Part shown: positions 1 through 7,701 of the stretch, piece by piece
How the letters are laid out: every line of letters starts with the position of its first letter
How positions within the stretch are numbered: position 1 is the first letter of the stretch
Source of the DNA: Gammaproteobacteria bacterium
Lineage (GTDB): Bacteria; Pseudomonadota; Gammaproteobacteria; Xanthomonadales; Marinicellaceae
Direction of reading: 5' to 3'
Assembly: GCA_030426065.1 (NCBI GenBank)
Contig: JAUHZH010000031.1
Coordinates: forward strand, 1-11,213
DNA length: 11,213 nucleotides
Program-made: the position numbers and the translations under genes
Notes under the pieces: generated by a model
What the model was told of the DNA's origin: nothing
What the model saw: the letters and a program-made list of their open reading frames with translations, nothing else
Database searches by the model: none

Positions 1-707
1 AAGAGGAACGAGAGCGACCGACCTATGTGATCTTGGACTGCAATGCCTCGATGTTTTTTGGCACCCGAAGCCGGTTCAAAATGGTGTTGGCTTCAGAAGT
101 GGCTGCGTTCTTGGGTTGGTCTTCGATACAAAAAGGTGACCGCATCGGTGGTTTGACTTTTGGCATCCATGGCACCCACATTGTCAAAGCCACACCCGGG
201 AAACGGGGCATGATGGGTTTGATGTCACACATTTTGAAAACCACCGAACGACATGAACAAGAATCACAGGCGCCCTTGGATGAGGCCTTGCAGCAGATGC
301 GCAGCGTCATCCGCCCAGGCAGTTTGGTGTTTGTCATCAGTGACTTTCTCAACATGGGCGAAGAATGTAAGCGCCACTTGATCCAGCTGCGCAAACACAA
401 TGACGTGTTGGCGATAAAAATTGCAGACCCTTTTGAGGTCAATCAACCGCCACCGGCACGTTTTGGCATCCAAGGAAGCAAGGCCGGACAGGTGATGACA
501 CAGGTGCTGGACACGCGACAAAACCAAACGCAGCAGCGGTTGGCACAACAACAAGCCGACCACATCGCCATGTTGAAGTCCGATGTCATCAAATCGGGTG
601 TTCCCATCATTCCAATCCAAACCGATGACCAGTGGGTCAACAAAATCCGCAATGGCTTGGCCAACCCGACCCAGGCTTTCAACCATTGGTTGGGAGGTTT
701 GAGCTGA
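1..707 (+). CDS. DUF58 family protein (VWA-like), 5' end missing
   Basis: The reading frame is open from base 3 to the TGA at 705-707, so about 234 C-terminal residues are visible and the start lies left of the window. The visible part opens with a charged ERERPTY stretch and a beta strand ending in LDCNASM. This is the place where DUF58 proteins carry their VWA-like DxSxS metal-site motif. A KMVLASEVAAFLGW helix, a GDRIGGLTFG strand and a VFVISDF strand follow, all typical of the family. DUF58 proteins are usually encoded beside a MoxR AAA+ ATPase and Bat VWA proteins and are thought to act in the same assembly; their biochemical role is unknown. It is the first visible gene of a five-gene operon, and its stop overlaps the next start (TGATG). 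The motif reads D-C-N-A-S, so its first serine is replaced by asparagine. The family call is firm; the function is not. Confidence 0.85.
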   Translation, partial: EERERPTYVILDCNASMFFGTRSRFKMVLASEVAAFLGWSSIQKGDRIGGLTFGIHGTHIVKATPGKRGMMGLMSHILKTTERHEQESQAPLDEALQQMRSVIRPGSLVFVISDFLNMGEECKRHLIQLRKHNDVLAIKIADPFEVNQPPPARFGIQGSKAGQVMTQVLDTRQNQTQQRLAQQQADHIAMLKSDVIKSGVPIIPIQTDDQWVNKIRNGLANPTQAFNHWLGGLS

Positions 708-1225
708 TGCAGCAAGCCATCCCGATGCAACAAGCGCCTCAAGAATTGCCTTTGCGTGGTTTACACATGCCCGCAGAACCCGGTTTTTGGCCATTGGCAC
801 CTGGCTGGTGGGTGGTCATGGTTTTGCTTTTACTCGCCATGCTGTGGGTTGCCTTCCTGTGGTACCGAAAAAGACAACGGACGCGCCAATGGTTGCTGAT
901 CCAATCTGAAATCGAAGCTTTGGCAGAACGGCAGAAGAAGGAACCCAATGCCACCGCATTGTTGACTGATGCGTCGATGCTGTTGCGCCGCTATGAGAAA
1001 TTCCATCACCACCAAGATCAAGTCGTCAGCCAAACCGGGCGGGATTGGATTGACCACCTCAATGCCTGCCACAGTGACAACCCTTTTGATCCCTGGGCAG
1101 AGCTGTTGACTGAAGGCATCTATCGACCAGAAGTGCAGTTTGATGGCGAGGCCCTGTTGGCCTTGGTCAGCCACCACATCAAACAAGGCGTCATGAAACC
1201 TCGAAAGGAGACCGCTGATGTATGA
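707..1225 (+). CDS. DUF4381 family membrane protein of the Bat operon
   Basis: This is a 172-residue protein. I chose the ATG at 707 because GGGAGG (692-697) lies nine bases upstream and the start overlaps the previous stop. A longer frame from a GTG at 632 would run deep into the DUF58 gene and has no such support. An N-terminal segment rich in Gln and Pro leads to LPLRGLHMP and FWPLAPGWW (about residues 14-35), which is the signature of DUF4381. One transmembrane helix follows (about 34-53), then a basic stretch (YRKRQRTR) and a mostly helical soluble C-terminal domain. By the positive-inside rule the C-terminal domain is probably cytoplasmic. Members are found between DUF58 and the first VWA gene in proteobacterial Bat operons, as here, and probably form part of that membrane complex. 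No catalytic motif is visible. Confidence 0.85.
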   Translation: MQQAIPMQQAPQELPLRGLHMPAEPGFWPLAPGWWVVMVLLLLAMLWVAFLWYRKRQRTRQWLLIQSEIEALAERQKKEPNATALLTDASMLLRRYEKFHHHQDQVVSQTGRDWIDHLNACHSDNPFDPWAELLTEGIYRPEVQFDGEALLALVSHHIKQGVMKPRKETADV

Positions 1226-2186
1226 TTTGGCATGGCCTTGGGTTTTGGTTTTGCTGCCTTTGCCGCTGCTATTGTATTTCTTGCCCCGTGTGAAACAGGC
1301 CAGTGTCACCACCATTGAAGTGCCCTTTTTGCGTCAGTTGCTGGGCACCTCGTCTCAAAGTGGCCATGCCCGTTGGCGCTGGTTGAGTGTGATGGCCTGG
1401 TTGGCCTTGCTATTGGCAGCCAGTCGGCCGCAATGGGTGGGCGAACCGGTGCCGTTACCGGTAGAAGGGCGAGATTTGATGTTGGCGATTGACATCTCCG
1501 GTTCCATGGAACAAACCGACATGCAAATCAACGGGCAAGCCGTTGACCGCTTGACGGCAGTGAAAAAAGTGGCCGGTGAATTCATTGAACGCCGTACAGG
1601 AGATCGGATTGGTTTGATCTTATTTGGTGAAAACGCTTATTTGCAGGCACCACTGACTTTTGACCGCAAAACCGTCAAAACACTGCTTTACGAAGCCGCC
1701 ATCGGATTGGCTGGCAAATCCACTGCGATCGGTGATTCCATTGGTTTGGCCGTGAAAAAAGCGAGGACCATTGAAGACAACAACCGGGTGTTGATTGTCC
1801 TCACCGACGGTCAGAACACAGCCGGTGCGATTCAGCCACTGAAAGCCGCAGAATTGGCGCGGGAAGAAGGCTTGAAAATCTATACCATTGGTGTCGGTGC
1901 CGAAGAAATGGTCAGCAATTCGTTCTTTGGCCAACGGGTGGTCAACCCGTCTTCGGACTTGGATGAAATCACCTTAACCAAGATCGCCAAAATAACCGAA
2001 GGGCAGTATTTTCGTGCCCGCAACGCCCAAGAGTTGGAACAAATTTACAAAGTGTTGGACGAATTGGAGCCTTTGGCGGAAGAAGTGCAGTTTTACCGCC
2101 CCACCGATGAATTGTTTCATTGGCCCTTGTTGTTGATGTGTGCTTTGTTGTTGGGTGGCATGTGGATTCGGAGGTGGACGGCATGA
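1218..2186 (+). CDS. batA: BatA-like VWA domain membrane protein
   Basis: This 322-residue protein starts at an ATG with a strong AAAGGAG site (1204-1210) and overlaps the preceding gene by eight bases. It has an N-terminal helix (about residues 5-23), a second hydrophobic segment (about 54-69), a VWA domain (about 85-280) and a C-terminal helix (about 301-316). This is the usual BatA layout, with the VWA domain held at the membrane between helices. The metal-ion-dependent adhesion site is complete: D92-I-S94-G-S96 is the DxSxS motif, T169 in GKSTAIGDS is the likely conserved threonine, and D197 lies in LIVLTDGQ. It should therefore bind a divalent cation and engage a protein ligand in the manner of VWA domains. 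The partner is probably BatB or another product of the operon. Bat proteins have been tied to aerotolerance and envelope stress resistance, but no mechanism is settled. Confidence 0.9.
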   Translation: MYDLAWPWVLVLLPLPLLLYFLPRVKQASVTTIEVPFLRQLLGTSSQSGHARWRWLSVMAWLALLLAASRPQWVGEPVPLPVEGRDLMLAIDISGSMEQTDMQINGQAVDRLTAVKKVAGEFIERRTGDRIGLILFGENAYLQAPLTFDRKTVKTLLYEAAIGLAGKSTAIGDSIGLAVKKARTIEDNNRVLIVLTDGQNTAGAIQPLKAAELAREEGLKIYTIGVGAEEMVSNSFFGQRVVNPSSDLDEITLTKIAKITEGQYFRARNAQELEQIYKVLDELEPLAEEVQFYRPTDELFHWPLLLMCALLLGGMWIRRWTA

Positions 2187-3946
2187 GCGACATCGATTGG
2201 CAAGCGTTCCATTTCCTCAGACCCCATGTGTTGTGGTTGTTGATTCCGGCTTTGTGGCTGCTTTGGCGTTGGTTGAGCCAACCGGCTGCCAAAGACGGGT
2301 GGCAACAGCATTGTGACCCTGAGTTGTTGGCAGCGATGACCACCCAAACGGCACAAAAAGCCAGTGTCTGGCAAAAATTGTATTGGCCGATTCTGGTGTT
2401 GGCGATACTGGCTGCAGCTGGGCCTGCGGTCAGGCAAGTGCCCGTGCCGGTGGTACAGAACCAGGCGGCTTTGGTGTTGGCGCTCGATGTTTCAAGGAGC
2501 ATGCTGGCTGATGACGTCAAACCCTCTCGTTTGCAAAGGGCGAAATTTAAAATCCAGGATTTATTGGATCAGCGCAAAGACGGACAAACGGCGTTGGTGG
2601 CTTATGCCGGTGAAGCGTTTGTGGTGACACCATTGACCAACGACACAGAAACCATCACCGCGCTGTTGGACGCGATTGAACCTTCCATCATGCCGGTCAA
2701 AGGCACCAACACCGCCCGCGCGCTGGAAAAATCAGCCGAACTGTTGGGTCAGGCTGGGCTGATGCGTGGTGAAGTTTTGCTGATCACAGACGGTGTGGCG
2801 ATGCACAAAACCGAATCGGCTTTGACTGATTTAAGAAACCAAAACATCAAAACCCATGTCATGGCGGTTGGTACAGAGGCGGGATCACCGATCCCAACAC
2901 CCCGAGGGTTTGTCAAAGATTTGCAAGGTCAGATTGTGGTGCCCAAAGTCGATTTTTCTGCATTGCAGTCTGCAGCCCAAGCCGGTGGCGGTCATTTCAC
3001 TGTTTTGACCAGTGGGGATGATTTTGCCGGCATGTTTGACACCGATCGAGAACAAAGTGATGATGACTTGATGCAACAGGACGACATGAACAGTGCCGAA
3101 TTCATTGATGATGGGCCTTACTTGGCCTTGTTGATTTTACCTTTGTTGGCCCTGATGTATCGGCGTGGTTTGTTGTTGTGTTTGCCTTTGGCCTTGATGG
3201 TGCCCACTGAACAAGCCCAAGCCCTGTCTTGGGATGATTTGTGGCTCAACAAGGACCAGCAGGCATGGAACAAAATCCACCAAGCCGAAGCCGAAGCCGC
3301 GCTTGAGTTGGCCCAAGACCCCAAACTCAAGGCCGCAGCCGCCTATGAGAGCAAACAATACCAGCAAGCGGCCGACATGTACCGAACCCAAGTGCCTGAT
3401 TTGGACAAGTATTACAATCAAGGCAACGCCTTGGCCCAGTCCGGTCAATTGGAACAGGCATTGGCCAGTTATGAACAGGCATTGGCCATAGATCCTGAAG
3501 ACGAAGACACCTTGTACAACAAAAAAATCGTTGAAGAAGCGCTCAAACAACAGCAAGAACAGCAGCAAAACGAGCAAGGGGAACAAGGCGAGCAGTCTGA
3601 CCAAGAACAGCAGGGCGATCAGCAGCAGGAACAACAAGGCGAGCAGCAAAACCAAGAACAGCAAGGTGAGCAGCAAGAAAGCCAGGAAGAACAACAAGCC
3701 AAAGAGCAGTCCGAGCAGGAACAACAAGAACAAGGCCAAGAAGGCGAACAACAAGAGCAGCCTCCCGAGCCGGTTGAGTTGACGCCTGAGGAGCAGGCCT
3801 TGGATGCCGAAGAAAAACAAGCCATGGAGCAGTGGCTGCGGCGCATCAAAGACGATCCGGGCGGGTTGTTGCGACGTAAATTTTTATATCAATACCATCG
3901 CCGCAACCAACAAGGCGATGACTATCAAACCACAGAGGATTGGTGA
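2183..3946 (+). CDS. batB: BatB-BatC fusion: VWA domain, TPR and Gln/Glu-rich tail
   Basis: This 587-residue protein starts at the ATG at 2183, which overlaps the batA stop (ATGA) and has GGAGG at 2170-2174. A longer frame from 2120 lies inside batA and is unlikely. Two N-terminal helices (about 13-30 and 66-83) precede a VWA domain (about 95-290) with an intact DxSxS motif (D102-V-S104-R-S106), a threonine in GTNTARA (175 or 177) and D203 in LITDG. Two further helices lie at about 312-326 and 328-343. A TPR-like region follows (about 383-440), with AAAYESKQYQQAADMY and a second repeat ending in ALASYEQALAIDPED. Then comes a Gln/Glu/Gly-rich low-complexity stretch (about 455-530) and a charged helical end with WLRRI and LLRRKF. 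In some bacteria the TPR part is a separate BatC protein; here it is fused. The TPR and tail most likely bind protein partners, possibly other Bat proteins. The VWA and TPR calls are firm. Confidence 0.9.
   Translation: MSDIDWQAFHFLRPHVLWLLIPALWLLWRWLSQPAAKDGWQQHCDPELLAAMTTQTAQKASVWQKLYWPILVLAILAAAGPAVRQVPVPVVQNQAALVLALDVSRSMLADDVKPSRLQRAKFKIQDLLDQRKDGQTALVAYAGEAFVVTPLTNDTETITALLDAIEPSIMPVKGTNTARALEKSAELLGQAGLMRGEVLLITDGVAMHKTESALTDLRNQNIKTHVMAVGTEAGSPIPTPRGFVKDLQGQIVVPKVDFSALQSAAQAGGGHFTVLTSGDDFAGMFDTDREQSDDDLMQQDDMNSAEFIDDGPYLALLILPLLALMYRRGLLLCLPLALMVPTEQAQALSWDDLWLNKDQQAWNKIHQAEAEAALELAQDPKLKAAAAYESKQYQQAADMYRTQVPDLDKYYNQGNALAQSGQLEQALASYEQALAIDPEDEDTLYNKKIVEEALKQQQEQQQNEQGEQGEQSDQEQQGDQQQEQQGEQQNQEQQGEQQESQEEQQAKEQSEQEQQEQGQEGEQQEQPPEPVELTPEEQALDAEEKQAMEQWLRRIKDDPGGLLRRKFLYQYHRRNQQGDDYQTTEDW
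3545..3772 (+). repeat. Gln/Glu-rich imperfect tandem repeat inside batB
   Basis: Residues about 455-530 of the BatB-BatC fusion consist almost only of Gln, Glu and Gly with a little Asp, Asn, Ser, Lys and Ala. A short unit of the type EQQGEQQ recurs with small changes, and the DNA shows degenerate CAA/CAG/GAA/GAG runs. Such a tract is expected to be disordered or an extended helix, and to vary in length between strains through slippage. Low-complexity tails after the TPR are common in the BatB/BatC family. The opposite strand reads as a long leucine-rich open frame, which is a by-product of this composition and not a gene. Confidence 0.85.
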
Positions 3947-5616
3947 TGAAACGATTGATGACTTTGATGACATTGCTGTTTGTGTCGATGGCGACACAAG
4001 CCGCAGTTACGGCCAAGATAGACCGCAACAGCATCGTACTGGGCGAATCTGTGACATTGGAAGTGACGGTTGACAAAATGACCAACGCACAACCAGACTT
4101 CACCACTTTGGATGCGGTGTTTCATGTGGGATCGACGGGTACCTCATCATCCACCCAAATCATCAATGGTGAAACTTCATCCAAGACCACGTGGCAGGTG
4201 TTGTTGGTACCCAAATCATTGGGTTCACACATCATTCCGCCATTGGAAGTGGAAGGTGAACGCTCTCAACCCTTGCGATTGGAAGTCAAAAAACCGGACC
4301 CCAATGCCAAGGCCCAAGGCGATATATTTATCGAGGTGATACCTAACAAAACCGAAGCCCATGTTCAGGAAGAAATCATCCTCACCGTTCGCTTGTTGTA
4401 CGCCATCAATTTAAAAAACGGTGGATTGAGTGACCCACAAGCCAATGGTGTGATCGTGGCACCGATCAACAAAGGGGCCAGCTACACGACCCAAAGAGAC
4501 GGCAAATCCTATCAAGTCTTGGAGCGCAAGTACGCCATCTACGCCGAGCAGTCCGGCCCATTGGAGCTCAACCCCATCATTTTTGAAGGTGAAGTCACCG
4601 ACAACAGCCGACGCAACTCATACAGCCTGTTCCAAAGGGGGCGCCCGGTCAGGCAAGTGTCAGAGATGTTGTCACTGACCATCAAGCCCATCCCTCAAGA
4701 CTTTTTGGACAAACCTTGGGTGCCGGCATCAAGCTTGACCCTTTCAGAAACCTGGTCACAGGGTGATTACAAAGTCGGAGAACCCATCACACGAACCATC
4801 CATGTGGTCGCCACCGGATTGTCAGAAACCCAGTTGCCAGACATCGAACTGCCTTCGTTTGACGGTGCCAAGATTTACCAAGACAAAACCGACACCATGA
4901 CCCGCACCGATGGCGATCGATTGATAGCGACTAAAACCATCAAATACGCGGTCATACCCAGCCAAGTCGGTGAATTACACATACCAGCTTTCGATTTGAC
5001 TTGGTTTGACACGCAATCACAATCGACACAGGTGGCGACATTGAAGCACACCGTGTTGCAGATAGGCCAAGCTGAACATGCCGCAGAAAACACCCCCATG
5101 CCCACCGCTCAAATGCAAACCGAGCGCCAGCCTTTGTCGACAACCAATGCAACTGAAGCAATCACATCATCCGATGGGTTGCCGACTTCGATCTGGCGTC
5201 CCATTGCGTTGATTTTTGCCAGTTTGTGGGTCATCACCACCTTGTTTTTGCTGCGCCGGATGAGGAAACAGAGAGAGCAAGCAGGTTCATCCAGCCAGGT
5301 ACCAGCGCCCCAAACAAATCCATTGAACCCGAATCTGCGGGCATTGAAAGAAGCCACAGCGAGCCGGATGCAACAATCCCTGCTGGCATGGTGGAACCAA
5401 GAACACAATCAAAAAGCCACCAACTTGGGCCAAATCCGCGACCAAATCGAGGATCAAACCACCATCGATGCATTGGATGCACTGCAAAACGCCCTGTACA
5501 GCGCATCGGCCCCAGTTCCTGAGGTCAATTGGTATCAGCTGGCCAAACAAGGAGGGTTTGCTCTGAAACAAAAAGGCCCAGCACAAGATCAAGGCCTGCC
5601 ACCGTTGTATCATTGA
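3946..5616 (+). CDS. batD: BatD-like protein, periplasmic with C-terminal membrane anchor
   Basis: This 556-residue protein has its ATG at 3946, overlapping the batB stop (TGATG), with GAGG at 3935-3938. Upstream in-frame TTG and GTG codons at 3940 and 3943 are less likely starts. A signal peptide with KR near the start and a hydrophobic core ends at about residues 19-20 (ATQAA). The mature protein begins VTAKIDRNSIVLGESVTLEV, the typical BatD opening. It continues as a series of beta-rich, immunoglobulin-like segments, including a second domain with GDYKVGEPITRTIHV. A transmembrane helix lies at about 416-435, followed by RRMRK and a helical cytoplasmic domain of roughly 115 residues. BatD is the usual last gene of these operons and is thought to display a large periplasmic region in the same complex as BatA and BatB. 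No catalytic residues are apparent. The order and coupling of the genes support the call strongly. Confidence 0.88.
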   Translation: MKRLMTLMTLLFVSMATQAAVTAKIDRNSIVLGESVTLEVTVDKMTNAQPDFTTLDAVFHVGSTGTSSSTQIINGETSSKTTWQVLLVPKSLGSHIIPPLEVEGERSQPLRLEVKKPDPNAKAQGDIFIEVIPNKTEAHVQEEIILTVRLLYAINLKNGGLSDPQANGVIVAPINKGASYTTQRDGKSYQVLERKYAIYAEQSGPLELNPIIFEGEVTDNSRRNSYSLFQRGRPVRQVSEMLSLTIKPIPQDFLDKPWVPASSLTLSETWSQGDYKVGEPITRTIHVVATGLSETQLPDIELPSFDGAKIYQDKTDTMTRTDGDRLIATKTIKYAVIPSQVGELHIPAFDLTWFDTQSQSTQVATLKHTVLQIGQAEHAAENTPMPTAQMQTERQPLSTTNATEAITSSDGLPTSIWRPIALIFASLWVITTLFLLRRMRKQREQAGSSSQVPAPQTNPLNPNLRALKEATASRMQQSLLAWWNQEHNQKATNLGQIRDQIEDQTTIDALDALQNALYSASAPVPEVNWYQLAKQGGFALKQKGPAQDQGLPPLYH

Positions 5617-5624
5617 TTATAGAA

Positions 5625-5651
5625 TGGCCTGTGTAGCCACTGCACAGGCCA
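5625..5651 (+). other. Hairpin after batD, possible transcript end or attenuator
   Basis: TGGCCTGTG (5625-5633) and CACAGGCCA (5643-5651) form a perfect 9-bp inverted repeat around a 9-base loop, starting nine bases after the batD stop. No T-run follows on the + strand, so it is not a standard intrinsic terminator. It could stabilise the 3' end of the bat mRNA or act in Rho-dependent termination. The structure is seen directly; the role is inferred. Confidence 0.5.
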
Positions 5652-5701
5652 GTGAAGGTTAGCTGGTTGAACAATGCATGGCCGTGCCGGGACCAGAGCG
5701 G

Positions 5702-5730
5702 TGGACAATCAAGCCGTGTCATTGTATAAA
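5702..5730 (+). promoter_or_regulatory. Sigma70-like promoter for the acyltransferase gene
   Basis: TGGACA (5702-5707, five of six bases matching the -35 consensus) is followed after exactly 17 bases by TATAAA (5725-5730, five of six matching the -10 consensus). Transcription would begin near 5737 and give a leader of about 30 bases to the ATG at 5767. The promoter lies inside the extra N-terminal codons of the longest open frame, which is a strong reason to prefer the shorter start. It also separates this gene from the bat operon. Confidence 0.6.
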
Positions 5731-5766
5731 CGATGCTTCATTCACTGTCCTGGAACACAGCACCTC

Positions 5767-6876
5767 ATGGAAAAAATCGTCAACATCCAATGGCTTCGCG
5801 CCGTGGCCGCGATGATGGTGGTTTTGTACCATGCCAACAACGTGTACCTGTCTTTGGGAGGTGTCGCAGGTCATGACCTTTACAGTTTCTTTGGTCGCTT
5901 TGGTTATGCCGGTGTCGATGTGTTTTTCGTCATCAGTGGTTACATCATTTGGGTCAGCACCCGAAAAGTCAGTGGTGGCGCCACCTTGCTCGGCTATTTG
6001 TACAATCGAGCGGCGCGAATCTATTTGGGTTACTGGCCTTATTTTGCCTTGTTTTTGTTGTTGGCTTACCTGGGTTCGATTGCCCTGCCACCCGAAGCCG
6101 ATGTGTTGGGTTCCTTGTTCCTGAGCCAATCCTATTGGCACAAATTGCTGATTGATGTCAGTTGGACCTTGCAGTTTGAACTGTATTTCTATGCAGTTTT
6201 TGCGGTTTTGCTGTTGTTGCCCCGACGACATTTGATCCATGCCGTGTGGTTGATTGCCTTGGTACTTTTGTTGCTTCAATGTCACTACATTCTCATCAAA
6301 GATGCCTACAACCCAGACCATTTTTACCAACAGAACATGCTTTTTTGGTTCTATGGCGCACCTTTTTGTTTGGAGTTTTTGGCCGGTGCTGTGATTGCCT
6401 GGTTCTTTGAGCGCAGGCGCATCAAAACCTTGTGGCCGGTGGTGTTGGGCGCTGTAGTGGCTTTTGTGGCGGCCTTGTCTTTCGAGTCACAACTGGCCAC
6501 GGGCTCATTGGCGCAAGGTTATTATGCGCCGCAACGGGTGCTGCTGTTTGGCAATTTTGCTGCTTTGTCATTGTCGGCATTGATTGAGCTGGAAAGGCGT
6601 GGCTGGGTATTGTTCAAGCGCAGTTCACTGTTGCTCGGTGGCGCTTCTTACAGTTTGTATCTGGCCCATGCGGTGTGGTTGTATTTTTTCATGCGATCTT
6701 CGGCTTTGGCCACCTTGCAATCCTGGTCATTGCCACCATTCATTGCGACCACTTTGCTGGTATTGGCCATGGTGCTTTACAGCATCATCCATTACCTGTG
6801 GATTGAACAAACACTGATGGCATGGGCCGCTCGGTTAAAGCCCAAAATGTGGCGTGGTCACAACCCGAAAAACTGA
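5767..6876 (+). CDS. Acyltransferase family 3 integral membrane protein
   Basis: This is a 369-residue polytopic protein. I chose the ATG at 5767 because the family's conserved start (IQWLRAVAAMMVVLYHANN) begins right there and a good promoter lies just upstream. The frame can be extended to 5674, but those residues look unlike the family. Hallmarks of the acyl_transf_3 fold are H22 in VVLYH, the GVDVFFVISGY block (49-59), arginines in NRAARIY (81 and 84), SWTLQFELYFY (132-142) and GGASYSLYLAH (291-301), with about ten hydrophobic segments in all. Such enzymes transfer acyl groups (often acetyl) from the cytoplasmic side onto sugars of O-antigen, exopolysaccharide or other surface glycans. 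The acceptor cannot be told from sequence, and no glycan synthesis genes adjoin it. Its ribosome binding site is weak (GGA at 5752-5754). Its last 19 bases overlap the end of convergent tatD. Confidence 0.88.
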   Translation: MEKIVNIQWLRAVAAMMVVLYHANNVYLSLGGVAGHDLYSFFGRFGYAGVDVFFVISGYIIWVSTRKVSGGATLLGYLYNRAARIYLGYWPYFALFLLLAYLGSIALPPEADVLGSLFLSQSYWHKLLIDVSWTLQFELYFYAVFAVLLLLPRRHLIHAVWLIALVLLLLQCHYILIKDAYNPDHFYQQNMLFWFYGAPFCLEFLAGAVIAWFFERRRIKTLWPVVLGAVVAFVAALSFESQLATGSLAQGYYAPQRVLLFGNFAALSLSALIELERRGWVLFKRSSLLLGGASYSLYLAHAVWLYFFMRSSALATLQSWSLPPFIATTLLVLAMVLYSIIHYLWIEQTLMAWAARLKPKMWRGHNPKN

Positions 6877-7637
6877 CGGCTGGTTTCGGTGCTTTCTGCC
6901 ACCAACTGCTCGACCGGCTTGCCCACAATGCGCGCCACTTCTTCAGCAATGTGTGGCAGGTATTTGGGTTCATTGCGCCGCGATTTGGGTTTGGGTTTCA
7001 AATTCCTCGGCATCAAATAAGGCGAATCGGTTTCGATCATCAAACGGTCACTGGGGATGTTGTGAACCAGGTCAATCAAGTGAGTGCCACGCCGTTCATC
7101 ACATATCCAACCGGTGATGCCTATGTGACAATCCATGTCCAAATAGTCAAACAAAGCCTGCTCATTGTCGGTGAAGCAATGGACCACCACGCGGCTTAAC
7201 TGGTCCCGGTGTTCTTTTAAAATGGGCCCAAAATCTTTGTGGGCATCCCTTTGGTGCAAAAACATCGGCATTTGGGTTTCAACCGCCATCTGGATGTGGC
7301 GTTCAAAAGAAAACACCTGAGCCTCGCGCGGTGAAAAATCCCTGAAATAATCCAAGCCGGTTTCTCCCACTGCCACCACCTTGTCATCCGATAACAAGCC
7401 GGAAATCAAGTCTTCAATTTCGCCATCATAATCCCCTGCATGGTGTGGGTGAACGCCAGCGGTGGCGTAGCAACAATCAGGGTATTGGTGGGCCAAGTCG
7501 CGGGCTTTTTGTGAACAATCGGCATCTGATCCGGTGATGATGAAGGCACCCACACCGACTTGTTGGGCATCGGCAATCACCTGTGCGCGGTCTTTATCAA
7601 AACTGTCGTGGGTCAGGTTGGCACCTATGTCGATCAT
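6858..7637 (-). CDS. tatD: TatD family metal-dependent hydrolase (DNase)
   Basis: This 259-residue protein closely resembles E. coli TatD as I recall it (about 260 residues), more than the related YcfH and YjjV. It opens with MIDIGANLTHDSF, as TatD opens with a similar IGxNLT segment instead of the DxHxH motif of many relatives. Metal-site and catalytic candidates are H63 and H65 (AGVHPH), E92 (GETGLD), H128 (FLHQRDAH), H153 (HCFT) and D204 (IETDSPY). GITGWICDERRG (173-184) and SRRNEP (219-224) are also characteristic. TatD has Mg-dependent DNase activity, and roles in DNA repair and quality control of Tat substrates have been proposed. No tatABC genes are visible here. An ATG two codons earlier (7641-7643) is an alternative start; neither has a clear ribosome binding site. 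The 3' end overlaps the acyltransferase gene on the other strand. Confidence 0.93.
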   Translation of the reverse strand: MIDIGANLTHDSFDKDRAQVIADAQQVGVGAFIITGSDADCSQKARDLAHQYPDCCYATAGVHPHHAGDYDGEIEDLISGLLSDDKVVAVGETGLDYFRDFSPREAQVFSFERHIQMAVETQMPMFLHQRDAHKDFGPILKEHRDQLSRVVVHCFTDNEQALFDYLDMDCHIGITGWICDERRGTHLIDLVHNIPSDRLMIETDSPYLMPRNLKPKPKSRRNEPKYLPHIAEEVARIVGKPVEQLVAESTETSRQFFGL

Positions 7638-7643
7638 GTTCAT

Positions 7644-7701
7644 ACCAGATTCAGAAAAAAGCCGTAATATAACAGCCATGTATGAAATGTGGAGAAAATT
7701 C
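7644..7701. promoter_or_regulatory. Divergent promoter region between tatD and the secreted protein gene
   Basis: Only about 58 bases separate the two divergent starts, so both promoters must lie here or inside the genes. An AT-rich core, TAATATAAC at 7665-7673, could give a -10 element in either direction. On the - strand it reads TATATT, with TCCACA as a poor -35 sixteen bases upstream. On the + strand no good -35 is seen. GGAGA at 7691-7695, six bases before the ATG at 7702, is a clear ribosome binding site for the secreted protein. Confidence 0.35.

Noticed and set aside
264..800. 178-residue - strand open frame
   Set aside because: It is antisense to the DUF58 and DUF4381 genes, which have clear family motifs and coupled starts; no recognisable protein.
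830..1315. 161-residue - strand open frame across the DUF4381/batA junction
   Set aside because: It lies opposite two well-supported genes and shows no domain or start signal.
3137..3820. Long - strand open frame giving a 227-residue leucine-rich, seemingly membrane protein
   Set aside because: It is antisense to the Gln/Glu codons of batB; CAA/CAG/GAA read backwards give Leu and Phe codons. It has no ribosome binding site or family features.
5674..5766. N-terminal extension of the acyltransferase to 5674
   Set aside because: The extra residues are unlike the family, and a good promoter lies within them, so translation should begin at 5767.
5719..6330. 203-residue - strand open frame
   Set aside because: It is antisense to the acyltransferase; its Gln-rich composition mirrors leucine codons on the other strand.
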